A stretch of DNA of 64,000 bases from Gigantopelta aegis. Lineage: Eukaryota > Mollusca > Gastropoda > Neomphalida > Peltospiridae. Position numbers and translations under genes: made by a program. Under the pieces are notes generated by a model, which worked only from the letters and a program-made list of their open reading frames with translations, made no database searches and had not been told where the DNA came from. Numbering within the stretch: the first letter of the stretch is position 1; every line of letters begins with the position of its first letter. The DNA is taken from the NCBI RefSeq assembly GCF_016097555.1, contig NC_054712.1, forward strand, positions 46,713,071 through 46,777,070. Direction: 5' to 3'. Positions 36,322 to 49,900 of this stretch are shown piece by piece.

Positions 36322-37120
36322 GTCTGCTGTATTATGTAAAACAAAGAAAATATAGCAACATAACAAGATATCCTAACGTAAGCTTCACATGTTGGCTAAT
36401 CAAAAAAGTTTATAAACACTGTTTTAAAAAAACAAAAAACAAAAGGTTTGCGGGACTTTAAAACTGTGCTGTACAAAGAGTGATAATGAAAACAACAGTA
36501 TAATCGACTGGTTTCGCCCTTTTACAAGCAGCTGGTAAATAAGTGCACGACATTCTTTAATTTAGAAACAATTCACATTCAATACCAGGCCCGTAGGAAC
36601 CAGGGGGGGGGGGGGGGGGGGGGGGGGGGGTTGGCTTGTGAGCATTTTTTTCTTTTTATCACATTAATGTTTGCCATTGTGACCAAAATCTGATACCGAG
36701 TTTGTACCCGATCTGTCAGTGCCCCCCCCCCCAACTCCCAAAGTTGTTCCTACGAGCCTGAATACAGCAAATGTCTGAGACATATATTGATACCCTCCCA
36801 CTTGGAACTAATTATAAAATTTGTTCACTCATTTCACCATATTTGGTAACACTAGAAAACAAGTGATTTCCATGTTTAAAAAAAAACAAAAAAACATGAA
36901 ACCATTTTAACAAGCCTGAAATGCCACTTAAAAAAATTAAGTTAATTTTTAAACATTTCAGATCAAATACAATCTACTTTCTGAGAAGTATTTCATATTA
37001 AGAAAGCTACAATCAAAATAAAAAGCATAAAATGACATCGTTATGACAGTGAAATTACACCCGAATCCCCTGACATCACAGCTAGGTAAAATGCACATCC
37101 AAACACGTGGATTTCCTGAA

Positions 37121-40100
37121 TTATTTGGTCTTCTTTGTTTCTTCTTCAAATGATTCTCCAAACTCATTAACTCGTTTCTTGTCCACTGGATACAGCCTGT
37201 AAGAGAAATAATTAATGGCTATTAATATCCAGTAAAGAACTAAATGAATAAAAATACAATTGGCAAAAGTATTATTGGCAGCAATATAAATCACCAGAAT
37301 GTTTTTGGGGTGGGTTTTTTTTTTGGGGGGGAGGGGGGTTTCTAGTGAAATTTAGTGGAACGTGTGGAAAGAGAAATAATGTATTACAACAAACTAAAAT
37401 AAAAATCTAACAATAATAGACCCTGCACAATTGATACACTTCCATTTGATAACTCATAGACTGGTATCACCTTTCCCAGGTACACAGAACTGGCAGTGGC
37501 TACTGAGTAATCCACCCACCCATCCAATACAAACACACACACACACACACACAACAGGACAGACTGAAACTCTGTGTAGGCAGTGTTAAAACTCCCCATT
37601 AAGTTAAGTGGTGCGCTCACTCTGGATTGCAGTTGGTATTGGAATAAAAAATCTCCCACTGTGTGCGTGTGTGTGTTTTCATGAACACAGTATCTACCAG
37701 TCTTAAACTTGATGACAAGTGCACGACACCCACAGTGCTGATGTAATAACAGATGATGATATTGCAAAATTTAAATAACGTTTAAATCTTTAACGAGCTC
37801 AGTTATGTTCATTCACTCTATTGTTTAATTCACCCACAACTTCGACAACTTATATTTAGGTATGAAAAAAATACATTACCATCTTTGATACAAGTAGATG
37901 ATAAAAACTACATCATCACGAAAGCAGGCCAGTCGATGAGCTGTCGGCATGGTGATAATGAAAGCGAACACATCGTCAATGAAAGTGTTGAATGCCTGGA
38001 AAAAACCACAATTAGAATGGTAAAAACAATTCACTCACATTTATGATTGTACATTTTGTCAACGCATGCACATGAAAGACTGTGACGACGAAAATAAAAG
38101 CTGTTTAAAAACATTTATCATTCTCAGGTTTTCACCGATAATACAATAATAATGTTTTAACTGTGTTTACAAGCAGTGCTCCCATGACCTATTTTACCAA
38201 GTAATCAACAGGGGTTTCCCCAGAAGCATATGGCGTAGGGGGCCACTACGCCTTAGGTGTGTAAGTAAGCACTTTGGCATCATGTAAGGGCCTTAAATCA
38301 ATTGCCTCTATGCTTAAATTGGCACTATGTGACAATCAACTGTTGGTTGTAACAACTTTTAAAACTTTACAGTACACAAGTATTCACACTTTTAACAGGT
38401 GAAACATGTCCTTCATACCTAATTAGGTGCAGGGCCCTCAGCACCCTTTCGTTTAACATCAGTCGATTACTAATTGTCATAGACAACAAAGCTGGCACTT
38501 GCATTTGCGTTAAACTGATAGTGAAAATGTAAGCACCTTCAAAATATCCTGGAGAAAGGTCTGATCAAATAGAACATACCAAAATGATACATGCTATTTA
38601 GTTAGTATATACATGAAAAAATTAAATACAGTTAAGTATTATATCTTAAATTATTTTGTGCAACAAAAGTCGGAAACCAAAATAAACCTAAAACTAAGTT
38701 ATCTCAACATTTGTATGTTTATTATTTGATGACTTTAATATGCAAAATTTGCAACTCAAAAGTATATAAGAAGCAACCAGACTTTGGTTATTTATAGACC
38801 ATGATTTAGGATAGTACTAGGATACAAGCACATAGTGTTTTCTCTAGCTTGTTTTAGCATGGTACAGCACCATGCCTCAATAGTCTAGCACCATCTTGCC
38901 TTAATCAGGACCATGCTGCCATGAGATTAATAAGCCTTTTTCAATAATTAATTATAAAATTACCTTTATAAAAAATATATATTATTAATTAATAAAATGT
39001 TCCTGTTATATATTTTGCAATTCATTTATTAAAGCAAGCACATTAATTACATTTATTTTCATTTCAATTGTTTTTTCTTTAATGAAAAAACATGCCCTGA
39101 AAATAGTGAAAATGCCTGAAAAGTGTCTAGTCTACCATGCCTTGCTAAATTTCTAGGGAAAACACTAATCAAAAGGATACAATTTAGTAATACTTGCCTT
39201 ATACATGAATGCTCTCCATGGTAAATGAGCAACAGATTTCAACTGAAAAATTAAAATTATGAAACACAATATACACATGAGTATTTGTCATGAGTCAGGG
39301 TTTCTGCCAGAGGGAAAAACGGGTATGGCGACATCCCCAAATGTTTTTTGCAATTTTTTTTTTTTAAGTTAACCTTTTGACAAAATTAACGACTTATTAC
39401 TGTATAATTTTCTTAACTCTAACCCTAAACGTAGCCCATTTTCTTTCTGTAGGAGGCTCCCCCATACCCCCTGTTGACTGTGGTTGCATTCAGTTCCATA
39501 GTGCCATACCCACATATTTTGTTCTGGTAGAAACACTGTGAGTTATATGTAAAGCTAGGAAATCAATCAAACTAAGAGGGCTTAACATCACTGGATGATA
39601 TCAAGTACATACAAATTTGGAAGTCACTGATCTTGAGTTATTACTTAGCAGACAACAATCTTGTTTACAGAAACAGAATCTAGTATTCATATAACTATTT
39701 ATAACATATTACAAACTGTGATAAGACACAAAATACCCCATTGTACATGTATGTGCACTGGAAGTTTCCAGGTTTATTATATAATAAAAATAAATAACAC
39801 AGAGTGCAAAATGTGTAATGTCTTCACAAGGTTTAATTTTAAAAAAGTCTGCATATTAGAAGATTAATAATTCAAATCATTTTGCGAGTCATACAAATTA
39901 ATGTACAGGCATTGATCCTAGATATTGAGAAGTGTATTATTATTATTTTATTTTTATATATTTTTTTACTAATCTTAATAACATATTACCAACAACTTTC
40001 TTATTCAAGCTATCGATTTGCCAGGTGTTTCCCCAGAGGCATATGGCGTAGGGGGCCGCTACATCTTAGGTGTGTAAGTAAGTGCTTTGGCATCATGTAA

Positions 40101-43100
40101 GGGCCTTAAATCAATTGCCTCTATGCTTTCATTGGCTATACAATCAACTGTTGGTTGTAACAACTTTTAAAACTTTACAGTACACAGGTATTCACACTTG
40201 TTACAGGTGAAACATGTCCTTCATACCTAATTAGGTGCAGGGCCCTCAGCACCCTTTCGTTTAACATCAGTCGATTACCAATTGTCATAGACAACAAAGA
40301 TGGCACTTGCATTTGCGTTAAACTGATAGTGAAAATGTAAGTGCCTTCAAAATATCCTGGGGAAAGGCCTGTTTGCAATACCTTCAAATGCCTTTTATAC
40401 AAAAAGAACAGGTACATATTTAATGATAAAAATAGAAAAAACTTACCTTGTAGTTGACAAACAGCTGAGGTAACATAAAGAGGAATCCTAAAGCATAAAT
40501 ACCTAAAAAACAAAACAAAACAACCACCTCATAATAGTGATACTATCTGAGTATCCAATAGCCGATGTGTATTTTTGAGCTGGGATGTCATTAAATATTT
40601 ATTCTATCTGAGAGCAAACTAGGTGACTGTCAGAAAGAGGCCCACTGTTCATCAGAAATCTTGAATAATACATCAGATCATTCAATCTAGATGACGGGGA
40701 AATATTATCACGAGCCAAATTTTGTTGTAGGAAGAATTAACTTTACAAACAGATATATACCAAGAATTTATGAAGGAATAAAAGAGAAGGGAAGAAAATG
40801 GAAGGGAAGGGGGTGATGGTGAAGGAGGAGAAGGGTAGGAAGTGAAGGGAAGGGAAAGAGAGAAGCAGAGGAAAATACTGTTCTGTTTGATTAATCACTG
40901 ATCAGACCGGTAAATGAATTGGAATATATCACTCTGAATGTTGACAAGGAATGGTGAAATTAATATGATGCAAATCCCCATTAATAAATAGAGGATTCGT
41001 CACGAGTGTTTTTTAATATGGAAAATATCAACCAAGTCTATGTTAATCGGTATTTGTCGAGGCTCTGCCAAGACAAATACTGATTAACTAGACAAGGTTG
41101 ATATTTTACATATTAAAAAACATGAGTAGCGAATTCTATTTATCCTATAACACTTAAAACATAACATTTTAAATAAACTTTTAGTAAACCGCAGTACTAA
41201 AGTCGTTGCCATCGGTAATATGACATCATCATGATTAGCACAAATTAGTTTGACGTCACATATTTTAACTAAATCTTTGAAAACGTTACGCTCAGGTATA
41301 CAGGTCTTGTTGGTTTGGAAACAAATGACCCATCCACGGTAATACATGACCTTGAAACCTTGCAAATTTGCGTACCATTATTAACCGGGTCAATATACTA
41401 AATTATCACATGGGTTTATGACATGGATATCCTGGGTAAGTTAGATGATAAATTGATTACAATACAATGCACGTTAAGGTTATCTTACCATTTACTAAAC
41501 TTTGTAAAAACCATGAATACCAGCTGAAAAGTAGAAACAAAAATAGTATAAATAAAACATTTAATAATTAGGACACTCTACAATATTTAAAACACCTGTC
41601 CCTTCATTCTTAAGTCATTATCACAAGGTAACTTACAGAATCTAATTCATGTGGACAGTATAAACTTTATCACTTGAAACCTGTCATTCTTACATGCCGC
41701 CCTTTGTAGAAAACATGGATCATTTTATCTTTTCATGAAGACTTAACCTCACTTCTGACTAAAAGTTAAAGTTTGTATTGTTTAACGACACCACTAGAGC
41801 ACATTGATTTATTAATAATTGGCTACTGGATGTCAAACATTTGGTAATTTTAACATAAAGTCTTGGAGAGGAAACCCGCTACATTTTTTCATTAATAGAA
41901 AGGGATCTTTTATATGCACCATTCCACAGACAGCACAGTACATACCATGGCATTTGGTGCACTGGCTAGAACGCGATTTCTAATTAATGGCATTTCCTCC
42001 TATTTCAATAAACTGGTTCAAACATCTCAACAGCCAATGAATTGGTTTAAATAATAAAATATGGTAAAATTCATTAAGTTCAACAAAAACTCATAAAACA
42101 TCCTACCTTTTATGTTGTACATACAATAGCGAGTACACTGCCCCAGCTAAACACAGCGGATATAATAAATACGACAAATACTTCATTGCCTAAAAAGAAA
42201 TAATAATATATTATTACATTATAAATAATCATATTTGCTGTTGTAATTATACGGTAAATTGTTTATCATTCTGAAGCTATGTTGCACATATTAAATAATC
42301 TGAAATTGTAGTTAAACATTTCAGCAGGAACAGTTTCAGTACATTCTGTGTTCTACAGGATGGATTGAAAAATATTTAGTATCAATCTTAAATTCTAAAT
42401 ATGTTTAAACTACAAATGGCATACCCTATGTCCAGTCACACCCTATGTCCAGTCATACACAAAACATGATACAACTGGAAAAACGCTAACAAATGCAACT
42501 TTTATACAGTAATACAACATGAAATATTCCCTTTAAAACAAATATATAACGCAAACCTCAATTCACCTAAGACCAGGACTGGGATGTGGAGGTGGACAGT
42601 GAAAAAAGTTGAAAGAGAGGAGAAGTTGCCCGACCGAGACGAAATGAGATGGAATTCAATGGAGAGAAAGGAAAGGGGGCAGTAGGATCAAAATTTTTTT
42701 AATTCAATTCACCTGAGAATCGTAGGCTTCTGTTTCTTTTTCTTCACTGGAATGTGGTTCAAACTAAAAAAAAAAGAAAAAAGATTTGTCTAGTAAACAA
42801 ATACATAGAATATCTATGGTACAAGTTACTCATTATTTTAAGGATACATCAGTGTTCAGAGAAGAAGGTTAGAGAGTGTTCCACATGTTATCAACACAAC
42901 AAAGAAGTTTGAACTATGTCATTGTTAGTTTATATAAATTAATAACAAGTTGGTCTTCAAAAGCCGTTCCAATAAACTGGTACGAATATCCCAACTGACT
43001 GGGTTTTTTCTCATTCCAACCAGTGCACTACAACTGGTCAAAGGCCGTGGTATGTGCTTTTCGGTCTGTGGGAAAATGCATATAAAAGATCCCTTTCTGC

Positions 43101-43868
43101 ATTAGGAAAATGTAGCGGGCTTCCTCTGTTGACTACGAGTCAGAATTACCAAATGTCTGACATCCAATAGCTGATGATTAATTAATCAATGTGCTCTAGT
43201 GGTGTCGTTAAATAAAAACAAACAAATTGTTACTAATGGAAAAATGTAGCTAGGGCAGTATGTAGTTAGATCTATTTAGTATCTAGAGTGCTCCTATTGA
43301 CAGTAGCTAGTGGGAGTGTCCATAACAGGTCAGCTGGGAGAGGCACTCTGAGGGTATCTGGTTCAAATCATGAGTGGAGGTCAGGCTATTTGTCACACAT
43401 ACATTGGAAAAACAACATTGACATACTTACTTTAAATTTAGGTATAACACCGTTACTCCAGGAAACAGATACTTTCAGTGCCTTCTTTACTTTCCATATC
43501 TAGAAAGTATAATATTATTTTCTTATTAAGTTTTCACAAAACTGGCAGATGAAATAAGTAAATACACCACTGACAGATTTGATTTAGTGTAAACCAACTG
43601 GCTAAAAACAATAGTTGACTATAGTCTGTCTCATCCTCCTACAAAAATCTTTTTTGTAAATAATTTTATTTTTGTCTGACGTAAGAAGACATAAAGGTGT
43701 TTTTGAAAGAAATAAACCCCACTATTTTTGTGTCCTATTTAGAAAACAATCAGCTCAGTAATAAATTACTTGTAGAAAATTCCATAGCATGAAAAAAGGA
43801 GTTCCCCGTGGGACAGAATATGGATGTATATTTTAAAAATAAACAATTTATCTAGTTCTAATTAGACA

Positions 43869-43902
<34 letters not shown>

Positions 43903-46900
43903 TATTACCAGTGTTTTTTGGTATCGTCAATATCATATATTAGGAATAAAAATTGTATTATGCGAGCCTCTGGTGGGCATAATACATTATTTTTATTCCT
44001 AATATATGATACTGACAATACCGAAACACACAAGGGTAATAATTTCTTTATCATATAATCTCAAGCTTAAAATGTGTTTTTGTAAACTGTATACGTAACT
44101 TTAATTCCAGTCTGCCATTACTAGATATTGAATGACATAACAATATGTGGTGTGCTGTCTTTTTGAATGGAAATGATGTCAAACTTGAATGTCGCTGTTT
44201 ACATCAAAATAAACTAGTGCATAACGTTTTTTGTTTTCTGAACGCTTGACAGCTTTCAGTGTAAAATTGCTATTGAAATGTTTTTATTTGATGACTATGA
44301 ATGCATATGTCAATTATGGAGTGTCACCCTAGTACGTTTGCTTAAATGTCAATAAACCTAGTGCCGTGACCTCGATTAATTTACATTTAATTTGCAAAGT
44401 TATCAAATTCTTAAAGTATGTGATCTGAAAAACATCACATACTTTGATTGCACTGAAAATGTAAGATGTTACATGACAACTGTTACTAATATGCACCAAG
44501 ATGAATATATGGGTGACCCAATTTTCATTTATCCAGAAAATAAAGTTTGTAACAATCCAACACAAAAATGAATATACTATTGCTGTCACCAGAACAATAA
44601 CACCTGTGTCTTCACCTTTGACTTTTTAACTTTAGGAGCAATAAGAATGTAAGCAAAAGAAAACGTTTCCAGGAAGCTAACCTCTATGACGCCTGCGATT
44701 CCCGCAGGTATGAGGATGAGAAGACTGGTCTTTTCATCCATCAGATAGAAGAATATGATGATCGTTGAGATGCACCGCCAGATAACTAAACACACAGAAA
44801 CATATGTCATCTATTAACTACAAAATCACTCATTTAAAGCAAATGTTATTATCACTAATGCTAGAGATGGGCTAAAAACAAATACTGAAAGATATAACAT
44901 TAGCCAAACGACAAAAATAAAAATGACATTGGATTAAAAAAAACCATAAACCACAAAAGCTTAAAGGGTTTTGAAAAGTCAGGGATTTAATTACTGTGTT
45001 TTATTAAAGAACAAGTGCAGGATACACCAAACTGTATGATTTTTCCTCTCAAATATAATCACATATTAAACATTATGTCCTTAATTATAAAAACCGTAAC
45101 ATCATTGCTAAAGAAAGCAAGTGGATGATTACATATTTATAACAATGACAAACAGGAAAATATCAACTTAGTATTAGAAACAATTTCAATTTTCCACAGC
45201 TACATGTCATATATCTATAATTATTATCCACATGGTTCAACATAACCAGGTTAATAATAATCATATGAAGCACATGTGTAATAACAAGTATAATAATAAC
45301 AATAATATGACGTTGCTTCCCCAGTCCTAGCTCAGACTGTACATGTGAAATATGACGTTATTTCGTCCTCTTCTTCTAGCTGTGGTTGAATTTTTTTTTT
45401 AGATGGCCCTTGTTATTCGTAAACAAATTTACAATAATAATATGAATAATAAAGAAATTATTACACTCATGTGTGTGTCAGGATTTATGTATTACCCTTG
45501 CTCTCACTCGGGCAATACAAAAATCCTGACACTCGTTTCATAAAATCTCTATATCATATGTACACTGTATAAAAATATCCATAATGATGTTCTGTACCTG
45601 CTCTTGTGGACAGACCAACCATCGTCTTGCGTCTTTTCCAGTAGGTGATTTCATTCTTAAAGGCCAGAAAGTCAAACAGAAGCTGCAATTGAGAAAGAGT
45701 GCAATCTTATTATTGTGTTAACATGGGGAATAGGCTGCTTACTATAGGAAGATTCATACCAACAGTTCCTTGTTTTTCCCCACATCCAATATAACAACGA
45801 AGCCAAATGATGAACTTTCAGTCTTTCAGCCCTAATTACAATCATGTACATAGGAAAAACATCATTTGCAATAATAACCTGAAAATAGCTACAGGGGTGC
45901 AGAACTGCAGACTATTTCAGCAAACTAAAATAACGAAACAATTACTAGTCTGCCAGAATTTCTGCTAGTCCATAAACATACATGGTAATATAATACTGCT
46001 ATAATATAAACATTAAACAATCATAATCATTCATTCAAACCAAACATGTTGAAATTGCTGATTTTTGTTCTTTAAAGATACTAATTTAAAATGGGTGAAG
46101 CAAGAGTAATAAGTAAAATAATTTTTCCAAAAAATAACAAAATTAAAAATAAAATTTAATGCTTTATTTGCTAAGTATGAAAAAGCAAGCTGCTTATCAA
46201 ACTGATGATTATATTCAATGTGCTCTAGTGGTGTCGTTAAACAAAACGTTAACGTTACGATTATACATTTTTAACTCATCCATCGGAATGTTCCCTCATA
46301 TTTAGCAAGCAGACTATAACTGTCTGCAGCCCTGATCTCATAACTCGAGTTTCACCATATGTGCATTATTCTCAAATAGGTCTTCTGCAGAATGCATCAA
46401 CGGAACTCACGTGAAATGCAGCCACGGCAAATGTCAGAAGAAGAAAGTAAAAGTTGGTGTCTGCAAATATTCCTTTAATTTCATCTGTGTCCTTCTCAGT
46501 AAAACCTAAAATGGAAGAAAACCATGAATTTAATTTCCTTTATGCATTTTATCTATCTACCTGATGCACTAATCGTAGCATGGCACAAAAAAAGGGCTCA
46601 ACATAAGATATCCATGTCAGTTACAGTGATAAAACAAATACAGAGAAGGGACATCCATCTATGTTCCCCCTCTGCCAAGCATCCCACATGCAAAACAAAA
46701 TATTTTTACATAAAACAATGAATAACTGCGCCAAAATTTCTTCACTTCATCAGCAAGTCACAAGCTATGGATTACGTCTTTTGTTTTCACATAACCTGTT
46801 GATAGCTTAATGTCCATTTGTTTTTAAGATGAGACCTGCATTAAACATCTATTTAATTTTATTAAAGAGATCTTTGCTTACCAAGATTTTGTAACATCTT

Positions 46901-49900
46901 GAACGATTCCAGAAAGTTCGTCCACATTCGTAATTTTCCAACTGAGATCGGAGAATAGGTGATTGTCAACGGCAACTGTTCCGCGCTTGTGTTGATTGGC
47001 TGAAAATAGCAATACAGACTGACACCAACAGAAATTCAGTAATGCTCACAACACGTGTAACAAATAACATACAAGTCAATTAATATATTAGACAGATTAG
47101 AGTGAAGTATAATCAAACCTGTTCTAATAAGCACCCACCAAAGAAAACATTAAGTGGTTTTTTAAGACAGGTGGCTGCTCACTACAGGTCAGTGTATGCT
47201 ATTTAATGATTTGGGAGAATGTGGCTTCGTTAGACAGGTGACCGCTAGAGCAGGTTTGACTGTATATTCACATTATGAAAATGTTCACTAAATAACCAAA
47301 AATACAAACTGGTATAAATAATTCTGGAAGCCTTTGTTTATTGCAGTAAAAAACCAATATGGTCAATCCATCTATTAAACAATCACAAATAAATTTATCT
47401 CACACTACTATTAGATTACGTTTTATTATCTACTTGTGATTACCAAACTTTATGATTTAAACACATAAACATACCAATAAATCACGCATGCGGAAAGCCA
47501 TTTCATCAATAAATACCATAGGGAGATAATTCCCATCAGGCGAGACTCTGCAAAAGAGAAATACTAACAATAATATTGTTAGGTTTTAGTCAACGGTACA
47601 TAACTTCATTTACTAACAACAGAAAAAAATTAATTTCCAAGAAGCATAATTATGTAACTCCTCATACATAGTTAATACAAAATCGGTATTGTTAAACCCA
47701 AATAATGCAGACATGTGAAATACTAAAACATTCAAGCAATAAACCATCCAGCATTCAGTGTATTTAAACTAAGGCCATTCAGTGTATTTAAACTAAGGCC
47801 ATTCTGTGTAATTAAACTAAGGCCATTCTGTGTATTTAAACTAAGGCCATTCTGTGTATTTAAACTAAGGCCATTCAGTATTTAAACTAAGGCCATTCAG
47901 TGTATTTACACTAAGGCCATTCAGTGTATTTACAACTAAGGCCATTCAGCATATTTAAACCAAGGCGAATCTTTTTATTTTAAACTAAGGCCATTATGCT
48001 GTGGTTACTGTGACGCTGCATCTAGAGACCGAGAGAAGAAACCCACAGACATTTCCACATATCTGATCAGGGCACACCGAGACGGTACCTTAAATAACGA
48101 AACACCTCCCCTGGGATGGCTGTCCTCTCAAACGCTATCAACTCATCCATGACATTAATGGAAACTTTGTAGCGCCAGTGCGAAATCATTTTGTCTGTAG
48201 CTGGTCTAGCTTGCTTCTGAAAATAAATAAATGGGTATGACCATTCTGCAAGTAACAGTGACTTTTGAACACATTGGCTATATACATTTTTTTTATTTAA
48301 CTGAGTTGATAAAAAGCATACTAAGCACATAAGTTATGATCATGATCATAGAGCTTGGTGCATGTACAGACATTTCCTTTCAGTTTCCATGCTAATGCTG
48401 ATGCATAGCTTCTGTACTCTGACTTCAGTGGACTTGGTTTGAGTTTGGAGTTTTCCTTCTCCTAGAAGAGTTTCCGTACTAAGATTCTGAGTTTCTCCAG
48501 CCCAATTTTGATTTTGGAGTATGCTTCTCCTAGACAGATGTCTTTCTTGACTCACGTCCTCTGTCTGTCCGGTACATATTAGTCTAGTCTCTACCCTTTG
48601 ACCAGTCCAGCTTGGGTGACCCTACCAGGAGCTAATGCTCCAGCTGGCATAGCCTTCCGAGTCATTGAGACATGCAAGCTACCTCACCATGTCAGGGAAT
48701 GGACCATGAGATAGACACAAGTTATAACTATGACAAGTAATCATGTGACCAACCAATGATGTAATTTTAGGAATCGACGTCATAACATTACTTTGTTTTC
48801 ACAGTCTCAGCTCTGTGTACAAAATTTGTAATAATTTTAACATTTTATATTTCATGAAAGTTGTCATATGCTCCTAAGTAAAGGCTAACCCCATTTCATT
48901 TTAACTTGGCAATTGACTTTTGTGCTTGTACCCATGTACGATTTAAGCACACAGCAGTAGACACACACCTCAGCCACTATCTGTGTCTGTCCACGACACA
49001 GGTTAGTTGTTAGTGAGAAAAAAGTTGATCATGTGACCTTCCCACTAAATTCATTCTGGCAAACAGCTGGTACTGGGACGTGAACCAAGTACCTACCAGC
49101 CGTAAGGCTGATGGCTTAACTACTAAGCAACAAAGGCTGGTGCAAGACTTCTGTATTTACATAGTATATACTAATGATGTTCCAGTGATCAAGAGAAAGA
49201 AATCTTTTATTTAACGATGCACTCAAGACATTTTGTTTACAGTTATATGGTGTCAGACATATGGTTAAGGACCACACAGATATTGAGAGAGGAAACCCGC
49301 TGTTGCCACTTCATGGGCTACTCTTTTCGATTAGCAGCAAGGGATCTTTTATATGCACCATCCCACATACAGGGTAGTACATACCACGGCCTTTGATATA
49401 CCAGTCATGGTGCACTGGCTGGAACAGGAAATCACCCAATGGGCCCACCGATGGGGATTGATCCCACACTTACCGTGCATTGAGCGATATTGACGATTGA
49501 TAGGTTTAGGTCTACCGATATATACATGTAATGAGGTAATTACTTCAGAATGTTTCGACATGTCTTCTATGAGGTAGACGGTAAATAATGTAACTAATAT
49601 GTAAAATAATACGCATTTAATATATTCGATACAGCTGATTGCCTTGTTACATGTTTGTATGTTCATAATATTGTATTGATTGAACTGAATATGTGACTTG
49701 AATTGCAGAAATAAGTTACTTACATCAGTGGGTTTTGTCTCCCCTAGAAGATTGATGAATTCTGCCTTTGGATATGCATATGTGGTAATCTTCGTCACAG
49801 CATGTGATGTGTACTGGCCGAGAAGGTCGCTACCCTTTGGATGGACGAAAACATGTAAAAACAATGTCCCATTTCGTCTCGTTTTTAATGGGATAGAAAC

